56,509 nucleotides of DNA from Methanomicrobia archaeon (lineage in GTDB: Archaea; Methanobacteriota_B; Thermococci; Methanofastidiosales; NM3): NCBI GenBank assembly GCA_030603445.1, contig JAUVXU010000012.1, forward strand, positions 1 through 56,509, written 5' to 3'. Numbering within the stretch: the first letter of the stretch is position 1; each line of letters opens with the position of its first letter. A program made the position numbers and the translations under genes. The notes beneath the pieces were generated by a model. That model had not been told where the DNA came from, did not search any database, and saw nothing but the letters and a program-made list of their open reading frames with translations. Below, in pieces: positions 16,738 through 26,002 of this stretch.

Positions 16738-17865
16738 ATGACCATGAAAAAAATAGGATTCATCCTAAACCCAATAGCCGGAATGGGGGGAAGAGTGGGT
16801 CTTAAAGGGACAGACGGAATGGTAGATGAGGCAATTGAACTTGGGGCCATGCAGGTGTCAAAAGGCCGGGCACATGCCTTTTTAGACCACTTACATAAAG
16901 ACAGCCTCCAAGAAGTTACATTCCTTTCATGCGCATCACCAATGGGGGAGGACGTCCTATCAAGCCACAATATCCCTCAAAAAAGAGTATATACACCAAA
17001 CACGCCAACCTCTTCAAAGGACACCATTATGGCATGCAAGCAATTCCTAAAAGAAAAGTGTGATCTCATAATATTTTGTGGTGGTGATGGGACTGCGCGC
17101 GACGTTTATGCAGCCATCAAAAACAGCGTTCCGATGTTTGGCGTGCCTAGTGGAGTAAAAATGCTCTCAGGCGTCTTTGCACTAAATCCTTCTCTTGCCG
17201 CAGAGCTGTTAACCCTCTTCTTAAAAGGCCAGTCGCACCTCAAAGAAGCTGAAATAGTGGACCTTGACGAGGAAGCCTACAGGCACGATCAGTTCGCATT
17301 TAATGTATTTGGAATAGCGACCACAATATTTGAGGGCAATCTCATCCAATCATCCAAAATGCTAATACACGGCCCGAGCGAAGAAGACATCAAATACGAT
17401 ATTGCAAAGACCGTAACAGAGGATATGGAAGATGGCGTGCTTTATATTCTAGGAGGCGGAAGCACGGTAAGCGCAATATCAGAAATGCTAAACATAGAGT
17501 ACACCCTTCTTGGCATAGATGTGGTAAAGGACAAGAAACTTATAAAGAAGGATGCAAACGAAGCCGAACTTCTATCTTTGCTTGAGTCTGAAAAACGCGC
17601 TACCATAATCCTGTCTCCAATAGGGGCCCAGGGATTTGTGATAGGCAGGGGAAATCTCCAGATATCACCAAAAGTGATTGAAAAAGTAGGCCTTGAAAAT
17701 ATACTAATTGTATCGACTCCAGCTAAATTAAAGACAATAAAATACCTCCTAATAGACTCCGGGAACGAATTATTGGACAAAAAGTTTACAGAAAAAAGAT
17801 ATTTTCCAGTCATTATTGGATATAGAACCTCAACAATAAAGAATATTGGATTGCAAAACCTTTAA
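16738..17865 (+). CDS. ATP-NAD kinase (AcoX-like) family protein
   Basis: 375 residues. The N-terminal FILNPIAGMGGRVGLKGTD and the DLIIFCGGDGTARDV motif (about 108-122) are those of the ATP-NAD kinase/diacylglycerol kinase superfamily, COG3199/AcoX branch. LGGGSTVSAI and SPIGAQGFVIGRGNLQISP near 240 and 285-305 are also typical of this branch. It could phosphorylate NAD or a related small molecule; the AcoX substrate is unsettled. It is followed 25 bp later by threonine dehydrogenase and then KBL, so a link to NAD(P)-dependent amino-acid catabolism is plausible. ATG at 16738 has AAAGGGAT upstream; ATG at 16744 is an alternative. Confidence 0.8.
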   Translation: MTMKKIGFILNPIAGMGGRVGLKGTDGMVDEAIELGAMQVSKGRAHAFLDHLHKDSLQEVTFLSCASPMGEDVLSSHNIPQKRVYTPNTPTSSKDTIMACKQFLKEKCDLIIFCGGDGTARDVYAAIKNSVPMFGVPSGVKMLSGVFALNPSLAAELLTLFLKGQSHLKEAEIVDLDEEAYRHDQFAFNVFGIATTIFEGNLIQSSKMLIHGPSEEDIKYDIAKTVTEDMEDGVLYILGGGSTVSAISEMLNIEYTLLGIDVVKDKKLIKKDANEAELLSLLESEKRATIILSPIGAQGFVIGRGNLQISPKVIEKVGLENILIVSTPAKLKTIKYLLIDSGNELLDKKFTEKRYFPVIIGYRTSTIKNIGLQNL

Positions 17866-17890
17866 ATAATGAACTTATTGATTTAAAACC

Positions 17891-18925
17891 ATGAAAGCTG
17901 CTGTTAAAGTAAGGCCTGAACCTGGTGGGACCGAGCTACTGGAAGTGGATACCCCGATCCCAGGGCCAAACGATGCACTAATCAGGATGGATGCGACCTC
18001 CATATGCGGGACGGATATGCATATTTACAACTGGGACCTGTGGGCACGACAACACATAAAGACACCACGAATATACGGCCACGAGTTCTCAGGTACCATA
18101 GTTGAGGCTGGAAAGAACGTAGATTATCTCCAGGAGGGCGACAGTGTATCAGGCGAGTGCCACGTCTACTGCGGGCACTGCCACCAATGCAAAATGGGAA
18201 ATGCCCATATATGCGAGAACATGACAGCATTCGGAGTAGACACTGATGGCATATTCTGCGAATACCAAGCGCTTCCTGCACAAAATCTATGGGTAAACGA
18301 TCCAAAAATCCCAGTCGAGTACTTATCACTTCAGGACCCATTGGGAAATGCCGTGAACACCGTCTTCTCAGCAGGGGACATAACAGGGAAGAACGTGGTG
18401 GTGTTAGGGTGCGGCCCCATAGGACTACTATCCATAACTGTTGCAAAAGCTGCAGGTGCTGCCCAGGTAATAGCCGTTGGGCACAGCAACAAGTACAGAA
18501 TGGACCTTGCAAGAAAAGTGGGTGCAGACATAGTGTTCGGAAAAGAAGATGATGTTATAAAAGAGGTAAAGAGTCTTACCGATGGCATCGGGGCAGACGC
18601 CGTGTTTGAGATAACAGGCAATCCCAACGCAGTTATCGAGGGGATTCATATGGCCCGGGCAGGAGGAACGCTTGCACTTCTCGGAATATTCAACGAACCA
18701 GTGACACTAAATCTAACTGACGATATTGTATTTAAGTGCATGGACATCAAAGGAATATACGGCAGGAAAATATGGGACACCTGGATAACGACTAACGGCC
18801 TGTTAAAATCAAAAAAGCTCAATCTAGACCCGATAATTACTCATAAATACAAATTCAACGATATATTAAAAGGAATGGAAACCATGGCAAGTGGCAATTC
18901 CGGAAAGATAGTGCTAACTTTTTGA
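17891..18925 (+). CDS. tdh: L-threonine 3-dehydrogenase
   Basis: 344 residues, the normal length for zinc-dependent medium-chain threonine dehydrogenases. Catalytic zinc site CGTDMHIY and GHEFSG; structural zinc cysteines in CGHCHQCKMGNAHIC; Rossmann motif VVVLGCGPIGLL near 170-180; HSNKYRMDLARKVGAD for NAD binding. It oxidises L-threonine to 2-amino-3-ketobutyrate. KBL follows at once, so the complete threonine-to-glycine plus acetyl-CoA route is encoded. The gene ends just before the KBL start, consistent with coupled translation. Confidence 0.9.
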   Translation: MKAAVKVRPEPGGTELLEVDTPIPGPNDALIRMDATSICGTDMHIYNWDLWARQHIKTPRIYGHEFSGTIVEAGKNVDYLQEGDSVSGECHVYCGHCHQCKMGNAHICENMTAFGVDTDGIFCEYQALPAQNLWVNDPKIPVEYLSLQDPLGNAVNTVFSAGDITGKNVVVLGCGPIGLLSITVAKAAGAAQVIAVGHSNKYRMDLARKVGADIVFGKEDDVIKEVKSLTDGIGADAVFEITGNPNAVIEGIHMARAGGTLALLGIFNEPVTLNLTDDIVFKCMDIKGIYGRKIWDTWITTNGLLKSKKLNLDPIITHKYKFNDILKGMETMASGNSGKIVLTF

Positions 18926-18936
18926 TGGTGATATAT

Positions 18937-20124
18937 ATGAAACGTGACCCCAACGCATTTTTAAGAGAGGAGTATGAAGCGCTCAAGGCAAACAAACTCA
19001 ACTGGGAACTACATATCCTGGAAGGCCCATCCGGACCACGGGTCTTAGTGGACGGGAAGCAAAGCATAATGCTATGCTCAAATAACTATCTCAATTTATC
19101 AAACCACCCAAAAATAATTGAAGCAGCAATAAACGCCACCAGGGAACTGGGGGCAGGCTCTGGTTCTGTTCGCCCTATCGCAGGGAACATGAAAATTCAT
19201 ATGGAAGTAGAGGAACAACTTGCAAAATTCAAGGGTAGTGAGGCAGCTTTGGTATACCAGACAGGATTTGCAACAAACGCAGGGATAATCCCACAACTAG
19301 CAGACAAGGGCGATGTTATCATATCTGATTCCCTAAACCACGGAAGCATAATTGACGGTGTGCGCCTGTCGCGTTCTGATAAAGCCATATACGAACATCA
19401 AGATATGGGCCAGCTCGAAGACCAGCTAACAGAAGCAGACAAGAAAAACTACAAGAAAATACTTGTTATAACAGACGGTGTGTTCTCCATGGATGGTGAT
19501 GTGGCAAAAGCAGATGAGATAGTCAAGCTTTGCCAGGAGTATGGGGCAATGTCCTACTTTGATGACGCGCATGGAGAAGGGGTGCTAGGCCCGCATGGAG
19601 AAGGCATATCGGCGCATTTCGGCCTTGAAGGAAAAATAGACGTAGAGGTAGGGACATTCTCCAAAGCATACGGTGTTGTCGGGGGCCTTATAGCAGGTAG
19701 CAGGGACCTTGTCAACTATGCATATAACAAATCGCGCACGTGGCTGCTCTCTGGATCAGCCCCTCCCGGTGTTGCGGCTGCACAGCTGGCCGCTATCAAG
19801 GTGCTTGAAAGCGAACCTGAACACCATAGGCGCCTTTGGGATAACACGAACTACTTCAAAAATGAGCTCCAATCACTTGGATTTAACACGGGCGATTCCG
19901 TGACCCCGATAACGCCTGTAATGTGCGGTGATTCAAAAACTGCAAAAGAGCTATCTGAAGAACTGTTCAAAAACGGTGTTTTCGCCTTGCCAATAGTATT
20001 TCCTATGGTGGCGCAGGGCAAGGCACGTATCAGGACAATAATGAATGCAGGCCTCACAAAAGAGGATCTTGACGATGCACTTAATGCCTTTGAAAAAGCA
20101 GGAAAGGCCGTAAATCTCATATAA
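18937..20124 (+). CDS. kbl: 2-amino-3-ketobutyrate CoA ligase (glycine C-acetyltransferase)
   Basis: 395 residues, close to the E. coli enzyme. PLP-dependent alpha-oxoamine synthase features: CSNNYLNLSNHP, GSGSVRPIAGN, DSLNHGSIIDG, FDDAHGEGVLG and GTFSKAYGVVGG with the Schiff-base lysine. It cleaves 2-amino-3-ketobutyrate with CoA to glycine and acetyl-CoA, using the product of the preceding dehydrogenase. ATG at 18937 is preferred because GGTGAT precedes it; in-frame TTG/ATG/GTG codons at 18922-18930 overlap the tdh stop. Confidence 0.9.
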   Translation: MKRDPNAFLREEYEALKANKLNWELHILEGPSGPRVLVDGKQSIMLCSNNYLNLSNHPKIIEAAINATRELGAGSGSVRPIAGNMKIHMEVEEQLAKFKGSEAALVYQTGFATNAGIIPQLADKGDVIISDSLNHGSIIDGVRLSRSDKAIYEHQDMGQLEDQLTEADKKNYKKILVITDGVFSMDGDVAKADEIVKLCQEYGAMSYFDDAHGEGVLGPHGEGISAHFGLEGKIDVEVGTFSKAYGVVGGLIAGSRDLVNYAYNKSRTWLLSGSAPPGVAAAQLAAIKVLESEPEHHRRLWDNTNYFKNELQSLGFNTGDSVTPITPVMCGDSKTAKELSEELFKNGVFALPIVFPMVAQGKARIRTIMNAGLTKEDLDDALNAFEKAGKAVNLI

Positions 20125-20146
20125 GTAAAATACTGCGGGGAACGTG

Positions 20147-20785
20147 ATGTACAAAGTAATCATCTTCGATCTTGACGGAACACTTATTGAACGCGAATCG
20201 TCATGGGAAACCTTGCACCGATACTTTGATGTAACAGACCGTGATGTGAATGCAAATTTGGACGCATTTGTAAATGGCCACATAAACTACGAGAAATGGA
20301 TGGAACTTGACATCGCTTTGTGGAAAACAAAAGATCCAAACCTATCGCATGTTCACGACGCTTTTAGTGAGATAGAAATCCCGACCGAAACAAAGGCAGC
20401 AATAACACGCCTCAAGAATGAGGGGGTAAAGATATACATTGTATCCTCCGGCATAGATGTGCTTGCAGAATTAATTGGTTTGCAGCTTGGTGTAGACGGC
20501 GTGTACTCAAACACGCTTGACTCGGATGATAATGGCGTTCTTACCGGTTCTGGGACATGCGCTGTTGACCCTCTCCAAAAGCATGAGGCTGTAGAGGATA
20601 TAGCTGCAAGGGAAGGCGTGCCGCTAAGTGATATTGCGTGTGTTGGTGACACAAAATATGATATATCCATGTTCAAGGGCGTTGGGGGAAAATTTGCCCT
20701 TAATCCAAAGCATCAAGAGCTAATCGATGCTGCAGATGCATCTTTTTACAATATAGGTAATCTAGTGGACCACATATTGGAGTAG
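20147..20785 (+). CDS. HAD-family phosphatase, phosphoserine phosphatase-like
   Basis: 212 residues with all HAD motifs: DLDGT near residue 9 (nucleophile Asp), VSSG near 102, the Lys of motif III and GDTKYD near 168. The small helical cap after motif I and the overall size fit SerB-like enzymes. It follows kbl by 22 bp, so it may share its message; hydrolysis of phosphoserine would connect to glycine/serine metabolism, but specificity cannot be read. A strong hairpin terminator lies downstream. Confidence 0.75.
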   Translation: MYKVIIFDLDGTLIERESSWETLHRYFDVTDRDVNANLDAFVNGHINYEKWMELDIALWKTKDPNLSHVHDAFSEIEIPTETKAAITRLKNEGVKIYIVSSGIDVLAELIGLQLGVDGVYSNTLDSDDNGVLTGSGTCAVDPLQKHEAVEDIAAREGVPLSDIACVGDTKYDISMFKGVGGKFALNPKHQELIDAADASFYNIGNLVDHILE

Positions 20786-20805
20786 ACGAGTGATAAGAAC
20801 AACAT

Positions 20806-20847
20806 TAAAAGCCCTTCCTAGCATTAGAATGGTATTAGGGCTTTTTC
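20806..20847 (+). terminator. Hairpin plus T-run terminator
   Basis: AAAAGCCCT and AGGGCTTTTT form an inverted repeat around a ~21-base loop, ending in a T-run, 20 bp after the HAD phosphatase stop. It likely ends the AcoX-tdh-kbl-HAD unit. Confidence 0.6.
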
Positions 20848-20888
20848 TTAGCAGAAACCTTTTTTATTATGTTATGCCATCTTAAATC

Positions 20889-21113
20889 ATGCCCACCACT
20901 AAAACAACTAATTTTGTAAAGATAGGAGACGTAGAAATCTCTAGTTTTGAATCACTTAATGTCGTTATCGAAAAAGCTATGGATATCTATGCCTGGAAAA
21001 TGGAAGTAAAAAAGGCCAAGAAATCAGGAGGAGAAATAGACCTAGAACAGATCTTTGAGGAAGCTCCAAAAAAGAAAAAACCCTCTGTAAAAAAAGAGTT
21101 TCTCAACATTTAG
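20889..21113 (+). CDS. Small Lys-rich protein of unknown function
   Basis: 74 residues: a short beta-like start (NFVKIGDVEISSFESL), an amphipathic helix (VVIEKAMDIYAWKMEVKKAKK), then an acidic EIDLEQIFEEAP and a Lys-rich tail. A T-rich TATA-like element about 28 bp before the ATG suggests a leaderless transcript of its own. It converges with cdc6 and overlaps it by 11 bp. No family recognised. Confidence 0.5.
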   Translation: MPTTKTTNFVKIGDVEISSFESLNVVIEKAMDIYAWKMEVKKAKKSGGEIDLEQIFEEAPKKKKPSVKKEFLNI

Positions 21114-22227
21114 AAAGCTCTTCTAAAACAGACAAAATATCCTTGGGAGAATCCCTTGGAAGAAACGTTCTGCTTCGCCCGCGCCCGACTGTTACAACGC
21201 TGCTGTCTATAATCCCATAAGACTCAAGCTTTGATATCGCTTGGGAAAATGATCTTGTGTTTACTGTTTCCTTTACTTTCTCTCGCAACTCCCCGGAACG
21301 TATGTTCTTGTTAAGGGCTATCTCCTTAAGAAGTGAACGCTCAAGCAGAGATAATACAACTATCTTCTCCTTTAATATCACGAACCTTGACTTCTTCTCA
21401 TATGCTGTGTCTATGTCCTCTTTCTCTATTTTTCGCTTAGCCTTCGACTCTGCTATTATGCCACTAGCAGATAGTAGATTTATTCCGACCCTAAGGTCGC
21501 CCTGATCTACAGTAAGCTTAGCTACATATTCAACTAGCTCAGGAGTTATCACACCAGGGAAAAACCCCATCTTTGCACGGGTCAGAAGTATCTCGTACAT
21601 TTCTCCCATAGAGTAAGGCGCAAATACTACTTCCTGTGGCTGGAAGACGCTATAGAGTTTCGTTGCGAGGACCTCTTTGAAATCCTCTTTTGACAGGAGC
21701 GCAATAATGCCCGTCCTAGCACGAGGGAAGTGCTCATATGCCCTGAGGATATCATACATTATATCATTGGCGTACTTTTGCTCAAATAGAAAATCTATAT
21801 CATCAAGCGCCACTACCATGCTTATGTCCTTACGCTCGATATGCGTCATTACCTTTTCGTATATGCGTGTATAGGGCACTCCTGTCTCCGGCGGGCGAAA
21901 TCCAAACAGTTTCTTGTGTATCTCAGAGAGCACAGAGAACTTGGTATTTGATAATTTACAATTGATGTGCACAGTTATCATCTTGTCCGAGATTTCTTCT
22001 ACCTCGTCAAATATATGATGGACAATTGATGTCTTTCCAGTTCCAGGTGGGCCTATTATAAGGGTATTATGCGGCTTCCCGCCCCTTAGGCCCGGCCTTA
22101 GTAGCGCCACTAAGGACTGCGTCTCCTTGTCCCTGAAAAGAAGTGTGTCAGGCACATAATTGGGGTTAAATACCTGCTCATCCCGAAATATGGTCTCATC
22201 GGACATGAGCATATCTTTTATATCCAT
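21103..22227 (-). CDS. ORC1/Cdc6-type replication initiator
   Basis: 374 residues. AAA+ ATPase with Walker A IIGPPGTGKTS near 57-67, Walker B MVVALDDIDFLF near 138-149, and sensor and arginine regions in between; the C-terminal ~90 residues form a winged helix (NIRSGELREKVKETVNTRSFSQAISKLESYGII read across). Archaeal Cdc6 proteins bind origin recognition boxes and load MCM. Replication origins often lie next to the gene; the upstream region (22228-22505) has a short ACTCCA/TGGAGT inverted repeat but no clear origin box array. Confidence 0.9.
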   Translation of the reverse strand: MDIKDMLMSDETIFRDEQVFNPNYVPDTLLFRDKETQSLVALLRPGLRGGKPHNTLIIGPPGTGKTSIVHHIFDEVEEISDKMITVHINCKLSNTKFSVLSEIHKKLFGFRPPETGVPYTRIYEKVMTHIERKDISMVVALDDIDFLFEQKYANDIMYDILRAYEHFPRARTGIIALLSKEDFKEVLATKLYSVFQPQEVVFAPYSMGEMYEILLTRAKMGFFPGVITPELVEYVAKLTVDQGDLRVGINLLSASGIIAESKAKRKIEKEDIDTAYEKKSRFVILKEKIVVLSLLERSLLKEIALNKNIRSGELREKVKETVNTRSFSQAISKLESYGIIDSSVVTVGRGRSRTFLPRDSPKDILSVLEELSKC

Positions 22228-22505
22228 GTTATCAACAATGCCCTTATATCATTTAAAATCTTACCCGCCGAATATGGACTCCACTATTTGAGCCCTCTCT
22301 TGGAGTGGGGTATCTGCATGCATTAGGCCATTTCTTAACAGTCTTGGGAATGGGATGTACTTATCATTCATATGTTTCACCAGTATTGATTATCAACACT
22401 GTATATAAAACCAAAATGCAAGAGAGCGCAGGTAAAGTGAAAAACATATTTATAAGAAATATATTCGGGGAAACATTTAAATATGTGACAAAACTCCCAC
22501 ACACT
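22228..22505. promoter_or_regulatory. Upstream region of cdc6 and of the ABC exporter; possible origin
   Basis: A 278-bp divergent intergenic region. It contains ACTCCA (22278) and TGGAGTGGGG (22301) as an inverted pair, and ATTTAAAT at 22475-22482, a TATA box about 25 bp before the ATG at 22506. G-runs of this kind occur in archaeal origin recognition boxes, but there are too few repeats here to call an origin. Confidence 0.3.
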
Positions 22506-23486
22506 ATGAAAAATATGGAATCACATACTATAAAAGATGTAGAATCCGTTATAAGGATAGAGAATCTTCAAAAAAGATACAATAAGATAGTGGGTCTAAA
22601 TGGAATCTCCCTTAATGTAGAAGGGGGGAGCTGTGTTGGATTCCTTGGTCCAAATGGTGCAGGTAAAAGCACAACAATAAAGATTCTCACAGGCTTGATA
22701 CGCCCGACAGGGGGAAAGGCCTACTTAAACGGACACGACATAACAAAGAACAAGAAGCTGGCACTTGAAAGTGTTGGATGCCTAGTTGAGACACCGGATT
22801 TCTATCCATACCTTACGCCCATAGACACTCTAAATTACCTTGGGGATTTACGCGGGGTCGACGGCCTGGAACAAAGGATAGAGGACATCCTCAAGCTAGT
22901 TAAGCTTAGTGAATGGGCAGACATCCGAATAGGATCTTTTTCCAAAGGGATGAAACAGCGCCTGGGAATAGGCCAAGCGCTTCTGCACGACCCTAATCTC
23001 ATCATACTTGATGAACCCACCTCTGGCCTTGATCCAAAAGGCATGGCGGAGGTTCGTGACCTCATACTGAAGCTTAAGAAGGACAAGACACTATTCATAT
23101 CCTCCCATATGCTTTCTGAGATGCAGCAGACCGCCGACAAGGTGGCGCTCATTAACAAGGGAGAGATACTTGCCTATGACTCCATTGATGCCCTCTCACA
23201 AAAATACTTCACGGTCAAGGAAGTGACGATAGAAACCATAAAACCTCTAACAGGCGAATTGATTGAAAAGATCAAAGGATATCGTAAAGAGTGCAACGGG
23301 GGCGCAACAGAGGTGAAGAATGTAACAAAGATGGGCGAACGTTCCTATACCATATACTTCACAGGAGAAACGGAGGAGTGCAGAAAAGGACTCCTAAAGT
23401 GGATGGTAGAAGAAGACATAGGACTAATTGCATTCAATCCCAAAGGGCTTGCTCTTGAAAATATTTACATGGAGATGATAAAATGA
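22506..23486 (+). CDS. ABC-2-type exporter, ATP-binding subunit
   Basis: 326 residues. Walker A GPNGAGKST, signature FSKGMKQRLGIGQAL, Walker B LIILDEPTSGLDP, and the switch His in SSHMLSE: the pattern of DrrA/CcmA-type ATPases that power ABC-2 membrane exporters. The C-terminal ~100 residues are the extra domain common in these proteins. I place the start at 22506, where a TATA box lies ~25 bp upstream; the frame upstream of it has no start signal. The stop overlaps the permease start (ATGA), so the two are co-translated. Confidence 0.9.
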   Translation: MKNMESHTIKDVESVIRIENLQKRYNKIVGLNGISLNVEGGSCVGFLGPNGAGKSTTIKILTGLIRPTGGKAYLNGHDITKNKKLALESVGCLVETPDFYPYLTPIDTLNYLGDLRGVDGLEQRIEDILKLVKLSEWADIRIGSFSKGMKQRLGIGQALLHDPNLIILDEPTSGLDPKGMAEVRDLILKLKKDKTLFISSHMLSEMQQTADKVALINKGEILAYDSIDALSQKYFTVKEVTIETIKPLTGELIEKIKGYRKECNGGATEVKNVTKMGERSYTIYFTGETEECRKGLLKWMVEEDIGLIAFNPKGLALENIYMEMIK

Positions 23487-24283
23487 GCGCTGCATCAGGA
23501 CAAAAACAACTAGCTACCATAATAAAGTACGAGATGCTAAAGTTTCTTAGGGGAAAGAAGTTCTTCATAATCCTAGCTATTATAGGGATAATATCCATAG
23601 CCATGGCGATTATACCCCCTATAGCGGGCAATCCGTACCCGAACGCGAAAGAGTTCATAGAGTTCTTTGCAAACTTTGTAAATATAATCATCATAATTGT
23701 AGTTACCCTTTTTGGTGCTGATGCTATAGTATATGACTTCGAGAAAGGCACGGCCTTTGTCCTGTATCCAAATCCTGTGCGCAGGAGAACGATATTTGCA
23801 GGCAAATTCATATCATCGCTTATAATGTCAGTAGCAATTATTGTAATATATTATATGATTGGTATAGCGCTTGATGTTGCAATCAATGGGACGGTGCCTT
23901 TTGAGGTGTTTTACTCCCTGCTTTTAGCAATAGCATATATGGCTACGCTAATGTCTATAACATTTCTCATATCAACAACAATGCGCTCGACCTTATCCGC
24001 AAGCGTCCTCGTGTTTGCCCTCTTCTTCCTGGTGTTCCCAATGATGGGGAGCATGATTACCATTGTCGGGATAGAACCATGGTTTATCATAACATCCATG
24101 CCAATGGTTATAGGGGACATATTTACTACACCATTTCCACAGACCATAGAACAGGACATGGGCGCGTTCAAGATGTTAGTGTACCATCCGTCCGTACGTA
24201 TGGCGCTTGCAACGATGGTTGCATATACAGTTCCTGCGTTTGCGCTTGCATACAGGCAATTCATAAAAAAGGAGCTCCAGTAG
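23483..24283 (+). CDS. ABC-2-type exporter, permease subunit
   Basis: 266 residues with about six hydrophobic helices: residues 26-48 (FFIILAIIGIISIAMAIIPP), 65-85, 110-130, 140-165, 175-205 and 235-255. The FEKGTAFVLYPNPVRRRTIFAGKF motif after the second helix is typical of ABC-2 permeases. It forms the exporter with the preceding ATPase. Substrate unknown; drugs, lipids or peptides are all possible. A T-rich tract 10-30 bp after the stop may end transcription. Confidence 0.85.
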   Translation: MSAASGQKQLATIIKYEMLKFLRGKKFFIILAIIGIISIAMAIIPPIAGNPYPNAKEFIEFFANFVNIIIIIVVTLFGADAIVYDFEKGTAFVLYPNPVRRRTIFAGKFISSLIMSVAIIVIYYMIGIALDVAINGTVPFEVFYSLLLAIAYMATLMSITFLISTTMRSTLSASVLVFALFFLVFPMMGSMITIVGIEPWFIITSMPMVIGDIFTTPFPQTIEQDMGAFKMLVYHPSVRMALATMVAYTVPAFALAYRQFIKKELQ

Positions 24284-24432
24284 TCTCCTTTTTCCATTCT
24301 TTTTTTTTGATTATATTTTAAAAACTTGTTTAGTTCTATTATATTAGACCCTACGAAAGGCAGCAATAATTCTTACGGCATTTTAACAAAATTATTATAT
24401 GAACTAGTGTCAATTAGTATTTCGGTGCAACT

Positions 24433-25326
24433 ATGGAAGAAGAGAACGACTACAGCAGCAAGGCCATATACATCACATATGTTGGCAGCCTTGTAAATAT
24501 TATCTTAACTATTGCTAAGCTAATTGCTGGGATCTTCGGAAACAGCGCTGCGCTTGTAGCAGATGCAATGCACTCATTATCCGACCTTGTCACGGACGCT
24601 ATCGCGTTAATAGGCCTGAAAATAGGGGGCAGACCACAAGACGACACGCACAACTACGGCCATGGAAAAGTGGAGACCCTAGTGTCTGTTATTATTGGGA
24701 TAATCCTTCTTTTTGTTGGGATAGGGATATTTGTTGGTGGATTAAAAGCTGTATTGCACGTATTTCACGGTGGCACCATTGCAAGACCAAGTATTGCTGC
24801 ATTTATTGTCGCCGCCTTATCAATAGTCCTTAAGGAATGGCTTTACAGATACACTATTTCTGCCGGCAAAAAGATGAAAAGCAACATCTTAATCGCCAAC
24901 GCATGGCATCACCGCTCAGACAGCCTCTCATCCATGGGTGTTGTAGCAGGCATCGGCGGTTCCATAATATTGGGAGAACAATGGCGGATTCTCGACCCAA
25001 TTGCTGCAATGCTAGTGAGCCTCTTTATTATTAATGTGGCTGTCAAGATAACTAAAAACAGCATAAATGATCTTATAGACTGCTCAATTGGTGAAGAAAA
25101 GAAACAAGAAGTAATAAATGCGCTTGAAAATACAAAAGGGATCAAAAGCATTCATGACCTACGGACAAGGAGAATTGGGGACGCTGTAGCCATCGAAGTG
25201 CATGTCTGCATCGACAAAGAACTAAGCCTAATAAAGGCGCACGACATATCATCAAACGCAGAGGAAACTCTCAAAGAAATTTGCGGCATAGATTCCATTA
25301 TCACCATACATATAGATCCTGTATAG
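24433..25326 (+). CDS. Cation diffusion facilitator (CDF) transporter
   Basis: 297 residues, normal for the family. Six membrane helices, then a C-terminal cytoplasmic metallochaperone-like domain (GIKSIHDLRTRRIGDAVAIEVHV). The metal site residues are in helix 2 (DAMHSLSDLVTD) and helix 5 (NAWHHRSDSLSS), the Asp/His pattern of zinc- or iron-exporting members such as YiiP/FieF. It exchanges divalent metal for protons at the cytoplasmic membrane. Convergent with the next gene, 6 bp apart. Confidence 0.9.
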   Translation: MEEENDYSSKAIYITYVGSLVNIILTIAKLIAGIFGNSAALVADAMHSLSDLVTDAIALIGLKIGGRPQDDTHNYGHGKVETLVSVIIGIILLFVGIGIFVGGLKAVLHVFHGGTIARPSIAAFIVAALSIVLKEWLYRYTISAGKKMKSNILIANAWHHRSDSLSSMGVVAGIGGSIILGEQWRILDPIAAMLVSLFIINVAVKITKNSINDLIDCSIGEEKKQEVINALENTKGIKSIHDLRTRRIGDAVAIEVHVCIDKELSLIKAHDISSNAEETLKEICGIDSIITIHIDPV

Positions 25327-25332
25327 ACCTTT

Positions 25333-25971
25333 TTAGAAAAAAGTGATATATGCCAGATACATCGCCAGCCCGGAAAGTATGGGCACAAAGAAGTTGTCAT
25401 CCACTACGACGCGTTGAAAGATGTTGTTTCCCCTATAGTTCTCAAATGCTGGCATCTCCACAATAGCACCAGTGATGGCCCCTATGGAGGTTAATCTCAT
25501 TACATCAAATATCGAGTCAAGGGGGGCGGTGAAGTACATTGCAATTGTCGTTGCTATAAAAGCGAATACTACAAATGAAATGCTGCCTTCTATAGTTTTA
25601 TTCTTGTTAAGAGGACTATATGTTTTTCCGTATCTCTTGCCTATAAGCGTTGCAAATCCGTCGCCAAATGCCATTATCCCTATGGCAGCCGCAGATATGA
25701 ACAGTGGGTAGAATGCGACACAAATACCAATAGCACATATGTATACAAGAGGGCCGATAAGGTAAGTGTAGCTGTAATCTTCCATTCGCGCCATAAATTC
25801 AAATGAACTTGTCCATGCATGCGGCCTAAAAACAAATAATGCCAAAAATAACATCAAAAGAACTACCATCATTGCAGGTGTTCGGGAAAGAATAAGAGGA
25901 TAAAACATCCATAGCCCCATGCCGATGTGTATGACCTTGCGCTTGGCCTCTTTTGATAGCTCAACACCCAT
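25333..25971 (-). CDS. Polyprenol/phytol (dolichol) kinase-like membrane protein
   Basis: 212 residues with about six membrane helices. The conserved region FGDGFATLIGKRYGKTYSPLNKNKTIEGSI, read in pieces, holds the GDG...GK and K-T-x-EG motifs of the CTP-dependent SEC59/VTE5 kinase family. The N-terminal KRKVIHIGMGLW is also typical. In archaea it may phosphorylate geranylgeraniol or another isoprenoid alcohol for lipid salvage. It is downstream of, and on the same strand as, a thioredoxin-like gene, 31 bp apart. Confidence 0.8.
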   Translation of the reverse strand: MGVELSKEAKRKVIHIGMGLWMFYPLILSRTPAMMVVLLMLFLALFVFRPHAWTSSFEFMARMEDYSYTYLIGPLVYICAIGICVAFYPLFISAAAIGIMAFGDGFATLIGKRYGKTYSPLNKNKTIEGSISFVVFAFIATTIAMYFTAPLDSIFDVMRLTSIGAITGAIVEMPAFENYRGNNIFQRVVVDDNFFVPILSGLAMYLAYITFF

Positions 25972-26002
25972 TGCATATCCTCCTATTGGTTAGAGAATTG
26001 GA

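Noticed and set aside
24079-24321. Plus-strand frame inside the ABC permease gene
   Set aside because: Shadow of the permease in another frame; His/Tyr/Cys-rich composition is not protein-like.
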